Shown here: positions 26,053-34,419 of the stretch, one piece after another
How positions within the stretch are numbered: position 1 is the stretch's first letter
How the letters are laid out: every line of letters starts with the position of its first letter
Source: Chloroflexota bacterium
GTDB taxonomy: Bacteria > Chloroflexota > Dehalococcoidia > Lucifugimonadales > Lucifugimonadaceae
Assembly: GCA_027618835.1 (NCBI GenBank)
Contig: JAQCHZ010000022.1
Coordinates: 1-40,606, forward strand
Direction: 5' to 3'
DNA length: 40,606 nucleotides
The notes under the pieces: model-generated
What the model was told of the DNA's origin: nothing
The model's database searches: none
Seen by the model: the letters and a program-made list of their open reading frames with translations, nothing else
Program-made: the position numbers and the translations under genes

Positions 26053-27219
26053 ATGAAAATTACTTCGATCGAAACTTACGCGGTGGGTGCTGGTTGGAAG
26101 AACTGGCTATTTGTTCGGGTAGTGACGGACGAGGATGGTCTCTATGGGGTTAGTGAGGCCACCCTCAATGGGTTCATAAAGACCACCGAAGCCGCAATCC
26201 ACGAGCTATCTCATCTTGTCGTTGGTCGGGATCCTCGCGACGTAAACTCTATTTCTCGTACGATCATCGAGACCGTCCAAGACGCCGGGCATATTCATCG
26301 TCTTGCAATGTCGGCGGTCGAGGTTGCCTGTTGGGACATACTCGGTAAATCGTTGGGTGTGCCGATCTACCAGCTGCTCGGCGGAAAGCAGCGAGAATCG
26401 ATCCTTGGTTATGCGAACGGTTGGTACAGAGCCGAACGAACGCCCGAAGCTTTCGTCTCTGCTGCCGACACAGTGGTCGACCTTGGATTCAAAGCGGTGA
26501 AGCTCGATCCGTTCGGGGTGTCGTTCGGAACCATCGACGAAGCCGATCTGCAACTCAGCTACGACATCCTTGCAGCGCTTCGTGCCAAATTCGAACCAGG
26601 CTTCAAAATCCTGATCGACGTTCACAGCCGATTCATACCGTCGGAATCATTACGTGTAGCCCGATTTCTTGCACCGCTTGATTTGTACTGGTGGGAAGAA
26701 CCTACAAAGGACGAGCGTGAAGCGATGACCAACGAAATCGCGTTGCAGAGTCCAATCAGAATCGCCACAGGAGAGCAATTCGACAAAATTGGTCAGTTCG
26801 AGACGCTTGCTCAAGGCGGGGGAGTCAGTATCTGGCAACCAGAGCCGATGTCACTTGGCGGCATTACCAACACGATCGCCGTAGCCAATATCGCACGTGC
26901 GAACAACGCCGTGATCGCCCCGCATCAGAGCGGAGGCCCGGTAGCAACCGCGACCTGCTTACAATTGGCGGCGTGCGTTGAAAATTTCTTGATCCAAGAA
27001 CACTTCGATGCGACAAACGAAGCGTGGACTCGCGAGCTAGTCACTTGGCACCCGGAAATCGACCAGTCGAACGGGCATTTGAGTTTTCCAACTTCGCCAG
27101 GATTAGGCATTGACCTAAATCTCGAAGCAATAGCTGAACATCCGTACGATCCCGACGCGTTTTTCAATCTGCACGAAGAAGGCTGGGAACAGCGAATCGG
27201 CTCACGGAACGACGAGTAG
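26053..27219 (+). CDS. Mandelate racemase/muconate lactonizing enzyme-family protein
   Basis: This third intact enolase-superfamily enzyme in the window has 388 residues, with capping domain then barrel. Visible residues are K150 in FKAVKLDPFG, D189 and H191 in LIDVHSRF, E215 in WWEEP, E241 in ATGEQF, and H291 in IAPHQSGGP. This set suits sugar-acid dehydration. The IWQPEPMSLGG stretch holds E264 where related enzymes often have Asp. AGGGA lies six to seven bases upstream of the ATG. It follows the E1 genes by about 95 bases and could be in the same transcript. Substrate unknown. Confidence 0.87.
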   Translation: MKITSIETYAVGAGWKNWLFVRVVTDEDGLYGVSEATLNGFIKTTEAAIHELSHLVVGRDPRDVNSISRTIIETVQDAGHIHRLAMSAVEVACWDILGKSLGVPIYQLLGGKQRESILGYANGWYRAERTPEAFVSAADTVVDLGFKAVKLDPFGVSFGTIDEADLQLSYDILAALRAKFEPGFKILIDVHSRFIPSESLRVARFLAPLDLYWWEEPTKDEREAMTNEIALQSPIRIATGEQFDKIGQFETLAQGGGVSIWQPEPMSLGGITNTIAVANIARANNAVIAPHQSGGPVATATCLQLAACVENFLIQEHFDATNEAWTRELVTWHPEIDQSNGHLSFPTSPGLGIDLNLEAIAEHPYDPDAFFNLHEEGWEQRIGSRNDE

Positions 27220-27320
27220 CGCTCCGAGTACCAGACCAAATATCACAGTATCGAGTGATGCTTTGGCTTATTTGATCGACGACGATCTGTAGCGACTCAG
27301 CAACGCCCTAACGATGCCGA

Positions 27321-27752
27321 TTGGTATCAGGTTGCAGCGGCGGTGATAAAGATTTACCCGGGACTGCAAGCACTGGTGCTAGTTTAGTGAACAACGCAGA
27401 TCCGGTCGAATCCGAAGGGATTGCCCATGATGAACTGACCGAGCCTGAAGCAGAAGATTCCAGCAGGGCGGAGGACCGAATAGCTCCAGCACAAGCTGTA
27501 GTTCCGAAGGTCACACCAGAATCAGGATCGGATGTGGAAGCTATTCTCAAAGTTTTGGAGCGGGTAACGTTGTCCATTAGGGAAGAAGACACGAATGCGT
27601 ACGTTGAGTTGTGTAACCCGAGCCGTGCCAAGCTCTCAGAAACACAAGTGAAATTTGTGTTCGAAAGTGTGTTCTCACAATTAGGAGAACTGGCAGTAAT
27701 AACTCATCGAGACGTAGACGTAGACGTAGACGTAGACGTAGACGTAGACTAG
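27321..27752 (+). pseudogene. Truncated lipoprotein ending in Asp-Val repeat
   Basis: The frame opens right after a TAA (27309-27311) and reads LVSGCSGGDKD, a clean lipobox and Cys. No hydrophobic signal segment precedes it, so the N-terminus is lost or frameshifted. An acidic linker follows, then a helical segment (VEAILKVLERVTLSIREED) that resembles the start of an NTF2-like domain. The product stops in (DV)6-D encoded by the GACGTA repeat. The rest of the domain is missing. Most likely a decayed gene; a TTG at 27321 is the only possible start. Confidence 0.5.
27711..27749 (+). repeat. (GACGTA)6 hexanucleotide microsatellite
   Basis: Six perfect tandem copies of GACGTA run from 27711 to 27746, then GAC and a TAG stop. 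They encode alternating Asp-Val at the C-terminus of the preceding frame. Copy-number change by slippage would add or remove two residues without shifting frame. Confidence 0.97.
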
Positions 27753-27836
27753 GTAAACGCACTCTTTAAGTCAGAAACTGGCGAGCAGTGATAACTGACA
27801 ATTACAGATTTAATTTCAAACAATCAGGTATAAATA

Positions 27837-28013
27837 ATGCCCAAACTCAAAACATTCACATGGCTGTATATGATCGCAGCCTTCATATCTTTTTTGCTGT
27901 CCGTAGGACTCTGGTTCTTTGGTGAAGATTCACAACTCGAAGCCATATTTGTCGGATTGTGGGTACCTTCGATCCTAAGCTTGGGTAACAGCCTCGAAAG
28001 GAATTCGAAGTGA
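27837..28013 (+). CDS. Small two-helix membrane protein
   Basis: This 58-residue protein starts MPKLKTFTWLYMIAAFISFL and has a second hydrophobic stretch around AIFVGLWVPSILSLG. The two helices are separated by a short acidic loop (GEDSQLE) and the tail is basic (LERNSK). The layout, with both ends likely cytoplasmic, is that of a small inner-membrane protein. No function is recognisable. The stop overlaps the next gene's GTG start (GTGA), so the two are translationally coupled. Codon use is sound and the frame is uninterrupted, unlike its decayed neighbours. Confidence 0.7.
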   Translation: MPKLKTFTWLYMIAAFISFLLSVGLWFFGEDSQLEAIFVGLWVPSILSLGNSLERNSK

Positions 28014-28117
28014 GTACTACAACGATCATTTTGGCCATGTTTTTTGTTGTACTGATCCTTATGATCGGCGCCGCTTTTTCTTATGTTGAACTCGAACGTT
28101 CAAACAAGCGAAAATAA
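28010..28117 (+). CDS. Tiny single-helix membrane protein, coupled to upstream gene
   Basis: This 35-residue product starts at GTG 28010, overlapping the previous stop by four bases. It reads MSTTTIILAMFFVVLILMIG and ends VELERSNKRK. That gives one membrane helix with a basic cytoplasmic tail. Single-helix proteins of this size often act as accessory subunits. The only visible link is translational coupling to the two-helix protein upstream. Confidence 0.6.
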   Translation: MSTTTIILAMFFVVLILMIGAAFSYVELERSNKRK

Positions 28118-28258
28118 TGAGTCGATATCCAATATCAATCTGGTAGTTCAGATCTGATTTGTGATTAGAAGATAATCCTGCGCTATCGGCAGCGACAAGA
28201 GAGTCTGAGGTTGTGATTCCGGTATTTGTCTTCGATTCGGAGTTAGAGATGCCGAGTT

Positions 28259-28817
28259 CTAAATTACGATCGTAACTGTTTTGTTCAGGATTACCATGTC
28301 ATTGGCTCGATCAGATGAAATGGACGATCCGGTCAAGATCATCTCCATGGCCAGTTTTGTCGGGATAGCTCGGGTCAAACCATGGACTCCGCCGCCATCC
28401 GCCATTAGCCCTCGTTTGCTTCCGGCAATCCGAATTGAGATGTGTCAGATGATATGACCGCGTCGCACGCCATCGCCAGTTTAAACCGCCGCCAATCGCG
28501 CAGCCATCGACTGCGGCAATTGCAGGTTGTCACAGCTCAAATTTAGGATGATTAAACGCATCCTCACGCTTTTCTTCGAAGTCTCGAATCGAATCAGCAT
28601 TTTCGGTGCGCCACTTGAGATCGTTTCCAGCAGAGAATGCCCGACCGCCGGCACCGGAAAGGATAACAACCCAGATAGACGGAGTGTCTCAAACGGTTTT
28701 GAACGCATCCGACATCGCTTGAACAAGCGGCAGATTTTGCGCATTCATCGCCTCAGGGCGATTCAGAGTAATGGTCGCAAGATGCCCGTCGACATCGAAT
28801 TTAAGTATTTCGTTCAC
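28259..28817 (-). pseudogene. Enoyl-CoA hydratase/crotonase pseudogene
   Basis: From a GTG at 28817 the minus strand reads NEILKFDVDGHLATITLNRP, the N-terminus of a crotonase. In the same frame TGA occurs at 28689-28691 (after AFKTV) and at 28530-28532 (after HPKFEL), with good crotonase sequence on both sides: WVVILSGAGGRAFSAGNDL, then QPAIAAVDGCAIGGGL. Near 28485 the frame shifts to KLAMACDAVIS, and it shifts again to KRGLMADGGGVHGLTRAIP and LAMEMILTGSSIS before a stop at 28259. The catalytic oxyanion-hole segments are present but the gene cannot be translated. The CoA-binding C-terminus is absent. Clearly decayed. Confidence 0.85.
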
Positions 28818-28855
28818 TGTGGAATTCCCGGCGACCTGCAAGGAAAATACGAGTT

Positions 28856-28900
28856 TGGTGGGCCCTGTGGGGATCGAACCCACGACCTGCGGATTAAAAG
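28856..28900 (-). tRNA. tRNA-Lys(UUU) 3' half remnant
   Basis: The minus strand reads CTTTTAATCCGC, the Lys anticodon loop with UUU, then AGGTC, a T-arm GTGGG/CCCAC around TTCGATC, the 3' acceptor strand and an encoded CCA. The D arm and 5' acceptor strand are missing. The base before the anticodon loop belongs to IS-like sequence instead. It is not a functional tRNA. It may be an attachment-site remnant or a deletion product. Confidence 0.88.
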
Positions 28901-29110
28901 TTCGAATCAGCGAGCCGATTCCGTACTGCCTTCGACGAGTTACGAAACTATCTAAGAGTTCGGTCCGTGGGTGGTGATCATGTAGTCGGAGAGGTATATT
29001 CACCGAAAGATGCTCAACTCTAATGATCGAGCTATCAGATTAAATACCAAGGGCGAAGTTGTATTTAGGTCGGGTGAAATTTGCAGTGAGCACTGAGTTC
29101 TGACAGAACC
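28901..29110 (-). mobile_element. IS6-like element remnant, 3' end
   Basis: This is a degenerate copy of the left end of the full element at 36137-37086, in opposite orientation. Shared blocks include TTACGAAACTATCTAAGAG, then CCGTGGGTGGTGA, and the terminal repeat CTGAGTTCTGACAGAACC ending at 29110. Its inner end abuts the tRNA-Lys half directly. Confidence 0.85.
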
Positions 29111-29125
29111 AACTACATTGGCTAT

Positions 29126-30208
29126 CTAAAGCGTTTCTCGGAGCAAGCGTATGTCGTTTGCTCCCAATATGCCCTCGACCACTTCAGCTGAGTGTCCTCG
29201 ATCTAGTAGCCCCTGAGTGACCAGTGGCATGAACGATATGTCGTCGAGTCCGGTCGGGAATTTCGAGGCACCGTCGTAGTCGGTACCGATGCCTACTTGA
29301 GAGGCACCAGCGAGCTTCACGGCAAGATCGAAGTGATCCATCAACCGACTCATTGGCGGGCCGTTACCATCACCGGTCTTAATAAGGAAATCGAACGGAT
29401 CCATGATCTCTTCGGGTGGAGCTTTGGTCGCTTCGATGTATCCGGGAGTATCTCCGGGACCAATGAATCCAGCGACGAAATTCACGTTGATCACACCATC
29501 GGCCTGCCCGAGCGCAGTGATCATATCGTCAGTCATATTACGATTGTGGTCATGCAATGTTCGACAGCACGAGTGCGAGGCGAATACAGGTCGTTCTGCA
29601 ACTTCGAGAACATCCCAAAACGCTTTATCGGAAACGTGCGAAATGTCCACGACCATTCCCAACTGCTGCATTTCTCTGACTACGTCGCGCCCGAAATCGG
29701 TCAGACCACCGTGACGCTCCTCGTTGTGACTATCTATCCATCCGGTTGCTGCGCCCCAGGCGAGCGTTATCGAACGCACTCCGACTTTATAGAACGTCCG
29801 TAAAATGCCAAGATCTTCGTCGATACATCGGCCGCCTTCGATCGAAATCAGAACTGCAATCTTGCCTTCTGCTTTCGCCTGAACGACGTCATCGGCGGTT
29901 AGTGCCAGTACGAGATCGGCTGAATTGGCATCGATGGTGCGGTGGATAGAATCGATCTCTCGCAGTGCAAGTCGCATCGCTTCGAGATCGCTGTTGCTGT
30001 CCACTTCATTGATCCACACGGCGAAGAAGGCGGCATTCACCCCGCCTTCTCGCATCCTTGGAATATCGACGTGCCCTACATCGAGCCTTGTCGCGAAATC
30101 AGGATTTCGCCACAGCAGGTGCGTAGCGGTATCGATGTGGGTATCGAACAACAACGAGTTTGCGTGAAGACGTCGTGCTTCATCTGAAATCTGCGAGTTC
30201 TGTTCCAA
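29126..30208 (-). CDS. Membrane dipeptidase (peptidase M19, renal dipeptidase-like)
   Basis: This 360-residue amidohydrolase-fold metalloenzyme has the zinc motif H24-x-D26 in FDTHIDTAT. The bridging Glu lies in LISIEGGRCI (about 126). Further His ligands are in VDISHVSDKAFWDV and FASHSCCRTLHDHNRNM. M19 enzymes hydrolyse dipeptides including D-amino-acid and dehydropeptide substrates. No signal peptide is seen, so it is likely cytoplasmic. The only start is TTG at 30208 with no good ribosome site, and a stop lies two codons upstream. An IS remnant begins 25 bases further up, so the native 5' region may have been altered. Core motifs are intact. Confidence 0.87.
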   Translation of the reverse strand: MEQNSQISDEARRLHANSLLFDTHIDTATHLLWRNPDFATRLDVGHVDIPRMREGGVNAAFFAVWINEVDSNSDLEAMRLALREIDSIHRTIDANSADLVLALTADDVVQAKAEGKIAVLISIEGGRCIDEDLGILRTFYKVGVRSITLAWGAATGWIDSHNEERHGGLTDFGRDVVREMQQLGMVVDISHVSDKAFWDVLEVAERPVFASHSCCRTLHDHNRNMTDDMITALGQADGVINVNFVAGFIGPGDTPGYIEATKAPPEEIMDPFDFLIKTGDGNGPPMSRLMDHFDLAVKLAGASQVGIGTDYDGASKFPTGLDDISFMPLVTQGLLDRGHSAEVVEGILGANDIRLLRETL

Positions 30209-30232
30209 ACGCTAATAGTTACTCTGCTTCTA

Positions 30233-30370
30233 GGATTTGTCAGATCTCAGGGCGTACCGAGGAGACAAGGGTTCTTAAAATACATGATTTGTCATTTTAT
30301 TTGCAATGCTTGTTCGGTCATTCGAATCGACCACTTGTCGGAAAATGTATTCTTTCGAACGTCCTCAGGG
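30233..30370 (+). mobile_element. IS6-like element remnant, left end
   Basis: This is a degenerate match to the left end of the IS at 36137 in the same orientation. It holds the terminal repeat TTGTCAGATCTCAG and the block TTCGGTCATTCGAATCGACC. The match fades after about 135 bases. It lies just upstream of the M19 gene. Confidence 0.7.
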
Positions 30371-30468
30371 GGGGCCACTTCGGAACCAACTCGCGCCGTA
30401 TCACTTTGAGACGCATCTAAATTCCCAATGAAGTATCAGGAACAACCAGTGATGCTTGGAAACTGCAA

Positions 30469-30597
30469 ATGCGAGGGGTGAGTAATCGGCGGGCGAAGCG
30501 GTTATTGATCACACTTTTCGGCTCGATCATGGCAATTGCGATTGCTTGCGGTGGTGGCGATACGGTCGAGATACTCGCATCGCCGGTACTGTCCTAG
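30469..30597 (+). pseudogene. Lipoprotein signal-peptide fragment
   Basis: A 42-codon frame begins MRGVSNRRAKRLLITLFGSI and carries an AIAIAC lipobox followed by GGGD, then stops at TAG 30595-30597. It has the basic n-region, hydrophobic core and Cys of a bacterial lipoprotein but almost no mature part. Probably the 5' remnant of a larger envelope or solute-binding lipoprotein. An IS-end-like sequence follows at 30641. Functional small lipoprotein is the alternative. Confidence 0.4.
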
Positions 30598-30640
30598 ATT
30601 ACGTCTACTACTACACGCACTCTGATTCCAACCTCGTCAT

Positions 30641-30680
30641 TGTTCTGTTAGAAGTCAACGTCGAAATCTAATATCCTAAT
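30641..30680 (+). mobile_element. Possible IS6-like right-end remnant
   Basis: TGTTCTGTTAGAAGTCAACG and the following bases imperfectly match the right end of the IS at 37086 read inward. The similarity is weak, but it fits the many other copies nearby. Confidence 0.4.
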
Positions 30681-30812
30681 CCACGGCGTCCCACAACAGA
30701 ATTCAGGCGTTAGACTGTGGCGCGATTCAAAGTCACAGCACCCAACCACACAAAACCTTCCCTAAACCCAAACATCCATTTTGCCATTATCTGGCGCTCC
30801 AGGAGAAACCCA

Positions 30813-32783
30813 ATGGCCGTCGTCGAATTCAAACTGAACCGCCGCTTTCCATACGCCGGAGGCCATGAATTTGGCGACACGGGAGCCTATGAACAGATCG
30901 ACTCTTTGCTGACCTTTGCGGTCGATCCCTCAGCCGAGGTAAATCGAGACATCGTTGATCTCGAATATGCCCCCAGGGACGAAGAAGGCCGAGTACGGTT
31001 CTCAGCCGATTTCTCGCTGCTAACGCCAGCCGATCCAAGCAAAGGATCTCACGGACTGCTGATCGAACTCCCAAATCGAGGTCGACGAACAGTTATCGGC
31101 ACGTACAACCGCACTAGCGAGTCCCCCTCAGCCAGCCCCTCTCCAGGCGACGGCTTCCTCTTCGAGCGTGGACTCTCAGTCGCTTCAATCGGATGGCAAT
31201 GGGACGTCTACGCCGACGACATCTTGATGGGGCTCACTCCCCCGCTGGCAGACCTCTCCAACGAATCGAAGCCCGGGCAAAACGTTGTCGAAATCAGGCC
31301 AAATCAACAACTGACCACATGGCTACTCGCTGATCGAGTACACCGCCCCATGAGAGCGACCAACCATAACGACCCGGCAGATGTCCTGTACGTCAAGGAT
31401 TCCGAAGACGGCGAAGACGTAGCACTACCTCATTCCGCTTGGAAGTTCGCGAAAGAAACACCCGATGGTGTAGTGCCAAGCGACGAACACATCTATCTCG
31501 AAGGCGGATTCACACCCGGCAAGTTCTACCAAATCGTCTACAGCTCCAAGGACACACCAGTCTCCGGAGCCGGACTCCTCGCACTCCGAGATGCCACATC
31601 GTTCCTCAAATACGACTCAACTGATCTTCTGCCCGGCATCACCGACTTCGACCGCGCTATAGGCTACGGCACTTCGCAAACCGGCAGAATGCTTCGAGAA
31701 TTCCTGCACCTTGCCCTAAATATCGACGAGCAAGGAAGGAAAGTTTTCGACGGACTTCTGCCCCACGTCGCCGGAGCACGCATGGGCTCTTTCAACCATC
31801 GCTATGCCCAACCGTCCAACCAGTCCTACCCGAGTTTCGGACACCTGTATCCGTTTGCCGATCAGGAGATGGTCGACCCGCTTACACAACAGTCCGACGG
31901 GATACTCAAGCGGCTAAACGATCTGAACGCGGTCCCCAAAACCATATACACCAACAGTTCTGCGGAATACTGGCGCGGCGACTGCTCGCTTATGACTACC
32001 GACCCGGCTGGCAAGCAAGACGTCCCCCTCGACCCAAACACTCGCATGTATCACTTCACCGGCACACAGCACGGAACGGGCTCGATCCCACAGGCACGAT
32101 CGATGTCTACTGAAGGTGGACAGGGGATGTACAGCTACAACGTGGTCGACTACTCGCCGCTCCAGCGTGCAGCACTGGTAAACCTCGATAGCTGGATCAC
32201 CGACGGCACTAAGCCACCGCCAAGCACACACGCACGAATCGACGAAGAAACGGCCGTCCCAAGAGAAACAGTGCTCGACAGCTTCGACCGGCTACCAGAC
32301 CAACTCACCCCTGACAGGTCGACGCTCTGGGTAATCCGGACTATCGACCTCGGCCCACGCGGCCCCGAAGGTGTCGGCATATACCCGCCGGTCGAAGGTG
32401 AAACGTATCCATGCCTCGTATCGGCAGTCGACTCAGATGGCAACGAACTCGCAGGCGTTCGGCTCCCCGACATCACCCAACCAGTTGCTACTAATGCTGG
32501 GTGGAATCTTCGAGATCCTGAAACGGGCTCGCCCGACCAACAGGCATTGATGCTCGGTTTCAGTCGCTGGTTCCCCGCTACACGAGAAGAACGGGAAGCC
32601 AACAACGACATACGCCCATCAATTGAAGAACGATATGAAAACCGTGATAGCTACGTCAAACTAGTGAAACGCGACACCGAAAAACTCAGGCAAAACGGGT
32701 TCGTTCTCGAACAGGATGTTGATCTGGTTGTTCAAAACGCAACCGACCGCTACGACACCGCAGTCGCCAGAACTTCCAACTGA
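30813..32783 (+). CDS. Large alpha/beta hydrolase-domain protein
   Basis: This is a protein of about 656 residues, starting MAVVEFKLNRRFPYAGGHEFG. It resembles the uncharacterised alpha/beta hydrolase_10 type. A nucleophile elbow GTSQTG (Ser near 287) lies in AIGYGTSQTGRMLREF. A later GTQHGTGSIP His and an Asp-rich region could complete a triad. No signal peptide is visible. ATG 30813 is preferred, with AGGAG eight bases upstream; a GTG at 30717 extends the frame by 32 residues without support. It ends with TGA, showing that TGA is a true stop here. It is flanked on both sides by IS remnants and may be island cargo. Substrate unknown. Confidence 0.75.
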   Translation: MAVVEFKLNRRFPYAGGHEFGDTGAYEQIDSLLTFAVDPSAEVNRDIVDLEYAPRDEEGRVRFSADFSLLTPADPSKGSHGLLIELPNRGRRTVIGTYNRTSESPSASPSPGDGFLFERGLSVASIGWQWDVYADDILMGLTPPLADLSNESKPGQNVVEIRPNQQLTTWLLADRVHRPMRATNHNDPADVLYVKDSEDGEDVALPHSAWKFAKETPDGVVPSDEHIYLEGGFTPGKFYQIVYSSKDTPVSGAGLLALRDATSFLKYDSTDLLPGITDFDRAIGYGTSQTGRMLREFLHLALNIDEQGRKVFDGLLPHVAGARMGSFNHRYAQPSNQSYPSFGHLYPFADQEMVDPLTQQSDGILKRLNDLNAVPKTIYTNSSAEYWRGDCSLMTTDPAGKQDVPLDPNTRMYHFTGTQHGTGSIPQARSMSTEGGQGMYSYNVVDYSPLQRAALVNLDSWITDGTKPPPSTHARIDEETAVPRETVLDSFDRLPDQLTPDRSTLWVIRTIDLGPRGPEGVGIYPPVEGETYPCLVSAVDSDGNELAGVRLPDITQPVATNAGWNLRDPETGSPDQQALMLGFSRWFPATREEREANNDIRPSIEERYENRDSYVKLVKRDTEKLRQNGFVLEQDVDLVVQNATDRYDTAVARTSN

Positions 32784-32805
32784 CCCGGATCGACGAACTC
32801 GGCGC

Positions 32806-32880
32806 TGTTCTGTCAGAACTCAGCGTCGGGGCAGAATAACATCGTTCCTCATTTGCTGAGGAGGCAGCCCTCTCGCCCAC
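32806..32880 (+). mobile_element. IS6-like element remnant, 5' (right) end
   Basis: The sequence from TGTTCTGTCAGAACTCAG through AGAATAACATCGTTCCTCAT to CTGAGGAGG matches the right end of the full IS, read inward from 37086. That is the terminal repeat plus the transposase leader. Similarity stops soon after the transposase start would occur. Only the end survives. Confidence 0.8.
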
Positions 32881-33028
32881 ACCGCGCGCCCAGGGTGCTG
32901 CTGGCTACTTGGTAGCGGTGGCTGGATTGGAGTGATGTGAATGTGACGCATCGACGAATAGTCTGGAGTGGTGCAGCAATTCGACGAGCCATCTACATGC
33001 AGTCTCGAACTCGCCCTAAACCTGCTGT

Positions 33029-33232
33029 CTACCTAGTTTGACTCTCTACGGGAATATTCATTCGCTCTATCATTAGATCGATTTTTGCCCTCGTTTCTTC
33101 GGCCCCCTTTGCCATCTCGGCATCAGTTTCAGCACACCGCTGACAATCATCATCAACTTCTGGAGTAATTGTTGGTTTGCCGAAACCACGATCAGCCAGC
33201 CAAGTAGCCGCAACGGTTCTGTCAGAACTCAT
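33029..33232 (-). pseudogene. 5'-truncated DUF5681-like protein, restarted in IS end
   Basis: The frame reads VAATWLADRGFGKPTITPEV and then an acidic/helical tail to TAG at 33029. The AAxWLADRGxGKP block is typical of the second half of DUF5681-type small proteins, often phage- or island-associated. The first six residues (MSSDRT) come from the terminal repeat of an IS remnant beginning at 33215, whose ATG now opens the frame. The natural N-terminal half is missing. An N-terminal half of the same kind appears at 40379. Function of the family is unknown. Confidence 0.55.
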
Positions 33233-33475
33233 TGCTCCGGTCGAAACTAGACCGATCTAAATAGACCTTCGAACCCTCTATTTATGCTGACAATTCGGTC
33301 ATTAGAGTCGACCACTTGTTGGTGAAGATATTCCGTCGAACTTCCGGTGGAACATGATCGCTACCCGTGGACTGGACTCTTAAATAATTTCTCAACTCAT
33401 CGAATGCCGTGCAAAACCGACTAGCTGATTCGAACTGTTTGAACCCAAGCATTGGATAGTAACGCTGCTTGATTC
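33215..33475 (+). mobile_element. IS6-like element remnant, left end plus transposase 3' part
   Basis: This degenerate copy is aligned with 36137 onward: terminal repeat GGTTCTGTCAGAACTCA, then TCATTAGAGTCGACCACTT, then the last part of a transposase frame on the minus strand with substitutions. It is cut at about 33475, where a truncated enolase-superfamily gene begins. Confidence 0.85.
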
Positions 33476-33489
33476 CTCATCGTTTTCTA

Positions 33490-34122
33490 GGCTTGATGCG
33501 AGACTTGAGATCGGCCGTGGGTGATGAAATGGAGTTGATGGTCGATGGAAACCAAAGATTAACTGTTGATGAGGCACTATTCATCGCACACGGTCTCAGC
33601 GATATTAATTTCACGTGGTTCGAGGAACCTATTCCACAGGATGATATCGATGGTTACGTGAAGATCAACAGCTCAGTAGAAATAGCGATCACAGGTGGCG
33701 AGCAATTTGCCACGCTTGAGCGGTTCCGTCCATACATCGAACGAAGAGCTTACGACATTGTGCAACCCGATTGCGGAATAGCAGGATTATCTGAATCGAT
33801 CAAGATCGCCGAATACGCGAACAATTTCGGAATTGATACCTACCCCCACAGCTGGCACAACGGACTGATGGCCATGGCACATGCCCATTTCGTTGCGGCA
33901 CTGTCGAATCCACGTGTGGTCGAAATTTGCATGCCACAGGGTCCATTGCAGAGTGCGATAATCTCCGGCGGATTACCGATCAACGATGGGTCTCTGCAAT
34001 TACCCGAACAGCCGGGATTCGGGGTGGAAATACCAGACAATTTAGAGGAAGAATTCCCCTTTATTGAAGGGAGCTACGCGATAGTTATGAATCGATTGCC
34101 CTTGCTTCAATCTGGAAGATAG
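33490..34122 (+). pseudogene. 5'-truncated mandelate racemase-family gene
   Basis: The frame encodes the C-terminal barrel of an enolase-superfamily enzyme. It holds the Asp ligand in LMVDGNQR, Glu in WFEEPIPQ, Glu in TGGEQFAT and the His of TYPHSWHNG, ending near LPLLQSGR. The N-terminal capping domain and first barrel strands, about 160-180 residues, are missing. An ATG at 33496 could start translation, but the product would lack substrate-specificity loops. The break coincides with the end of an IS remnant. Ligand residues are preserved, so the truncation may be fairly recent. Confidence 0.85.
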
Positions 34123-34419
34123 CGCCGAGAGATAATATGGACCGGATCACAACATTAATTCTCTCAGATGTAACGCGCACGCTACATTTCTATCTACGCT
34201 AAAAAACGAGTTCTCTTTGGGTGGCTAGATAGCCTTTTACTAAACCATCCGCTCTTCTTTACTAAGCACTCGCACCAGTCGATTCGATAAGACGGGTAGC
34301 CAGTCGGTTGGCGTTCCCGATTCCGGCTGCATGCCGGTCAAATGCCACCGGCTCCGTCGGACTCGGATGCTCGCTCCTGAAAAATAACGTCACTTTTCCG
34401 GCTCATTCGATTATGCCAC
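34123..34419. other. Gap with only decayed reading traces
   Basis: No intact gene is visible. On the minus strand, between about 34399 and 34268, a frame reads EHPSPTEPVAFDRHAAGIGN and on to LATRLIESTG before TAG. It could be the frameshifted end of the neighbouring regulator gene or of another lost gene. There is no terminator or RNA gene that I can see. Confidence 0.35.

Noticed and set aside
27711..27749. Tandem repeat as a CRISPR array
   Set aside because: Units are six bases, contiguous and without spacers; no cas genes are present.
28856..28930. Functional tRNA-Lys
   Set aside because: The sequence 5' of the anticodon loop matches the IS interior and cannot form the anticodon, D or acceptor stems.
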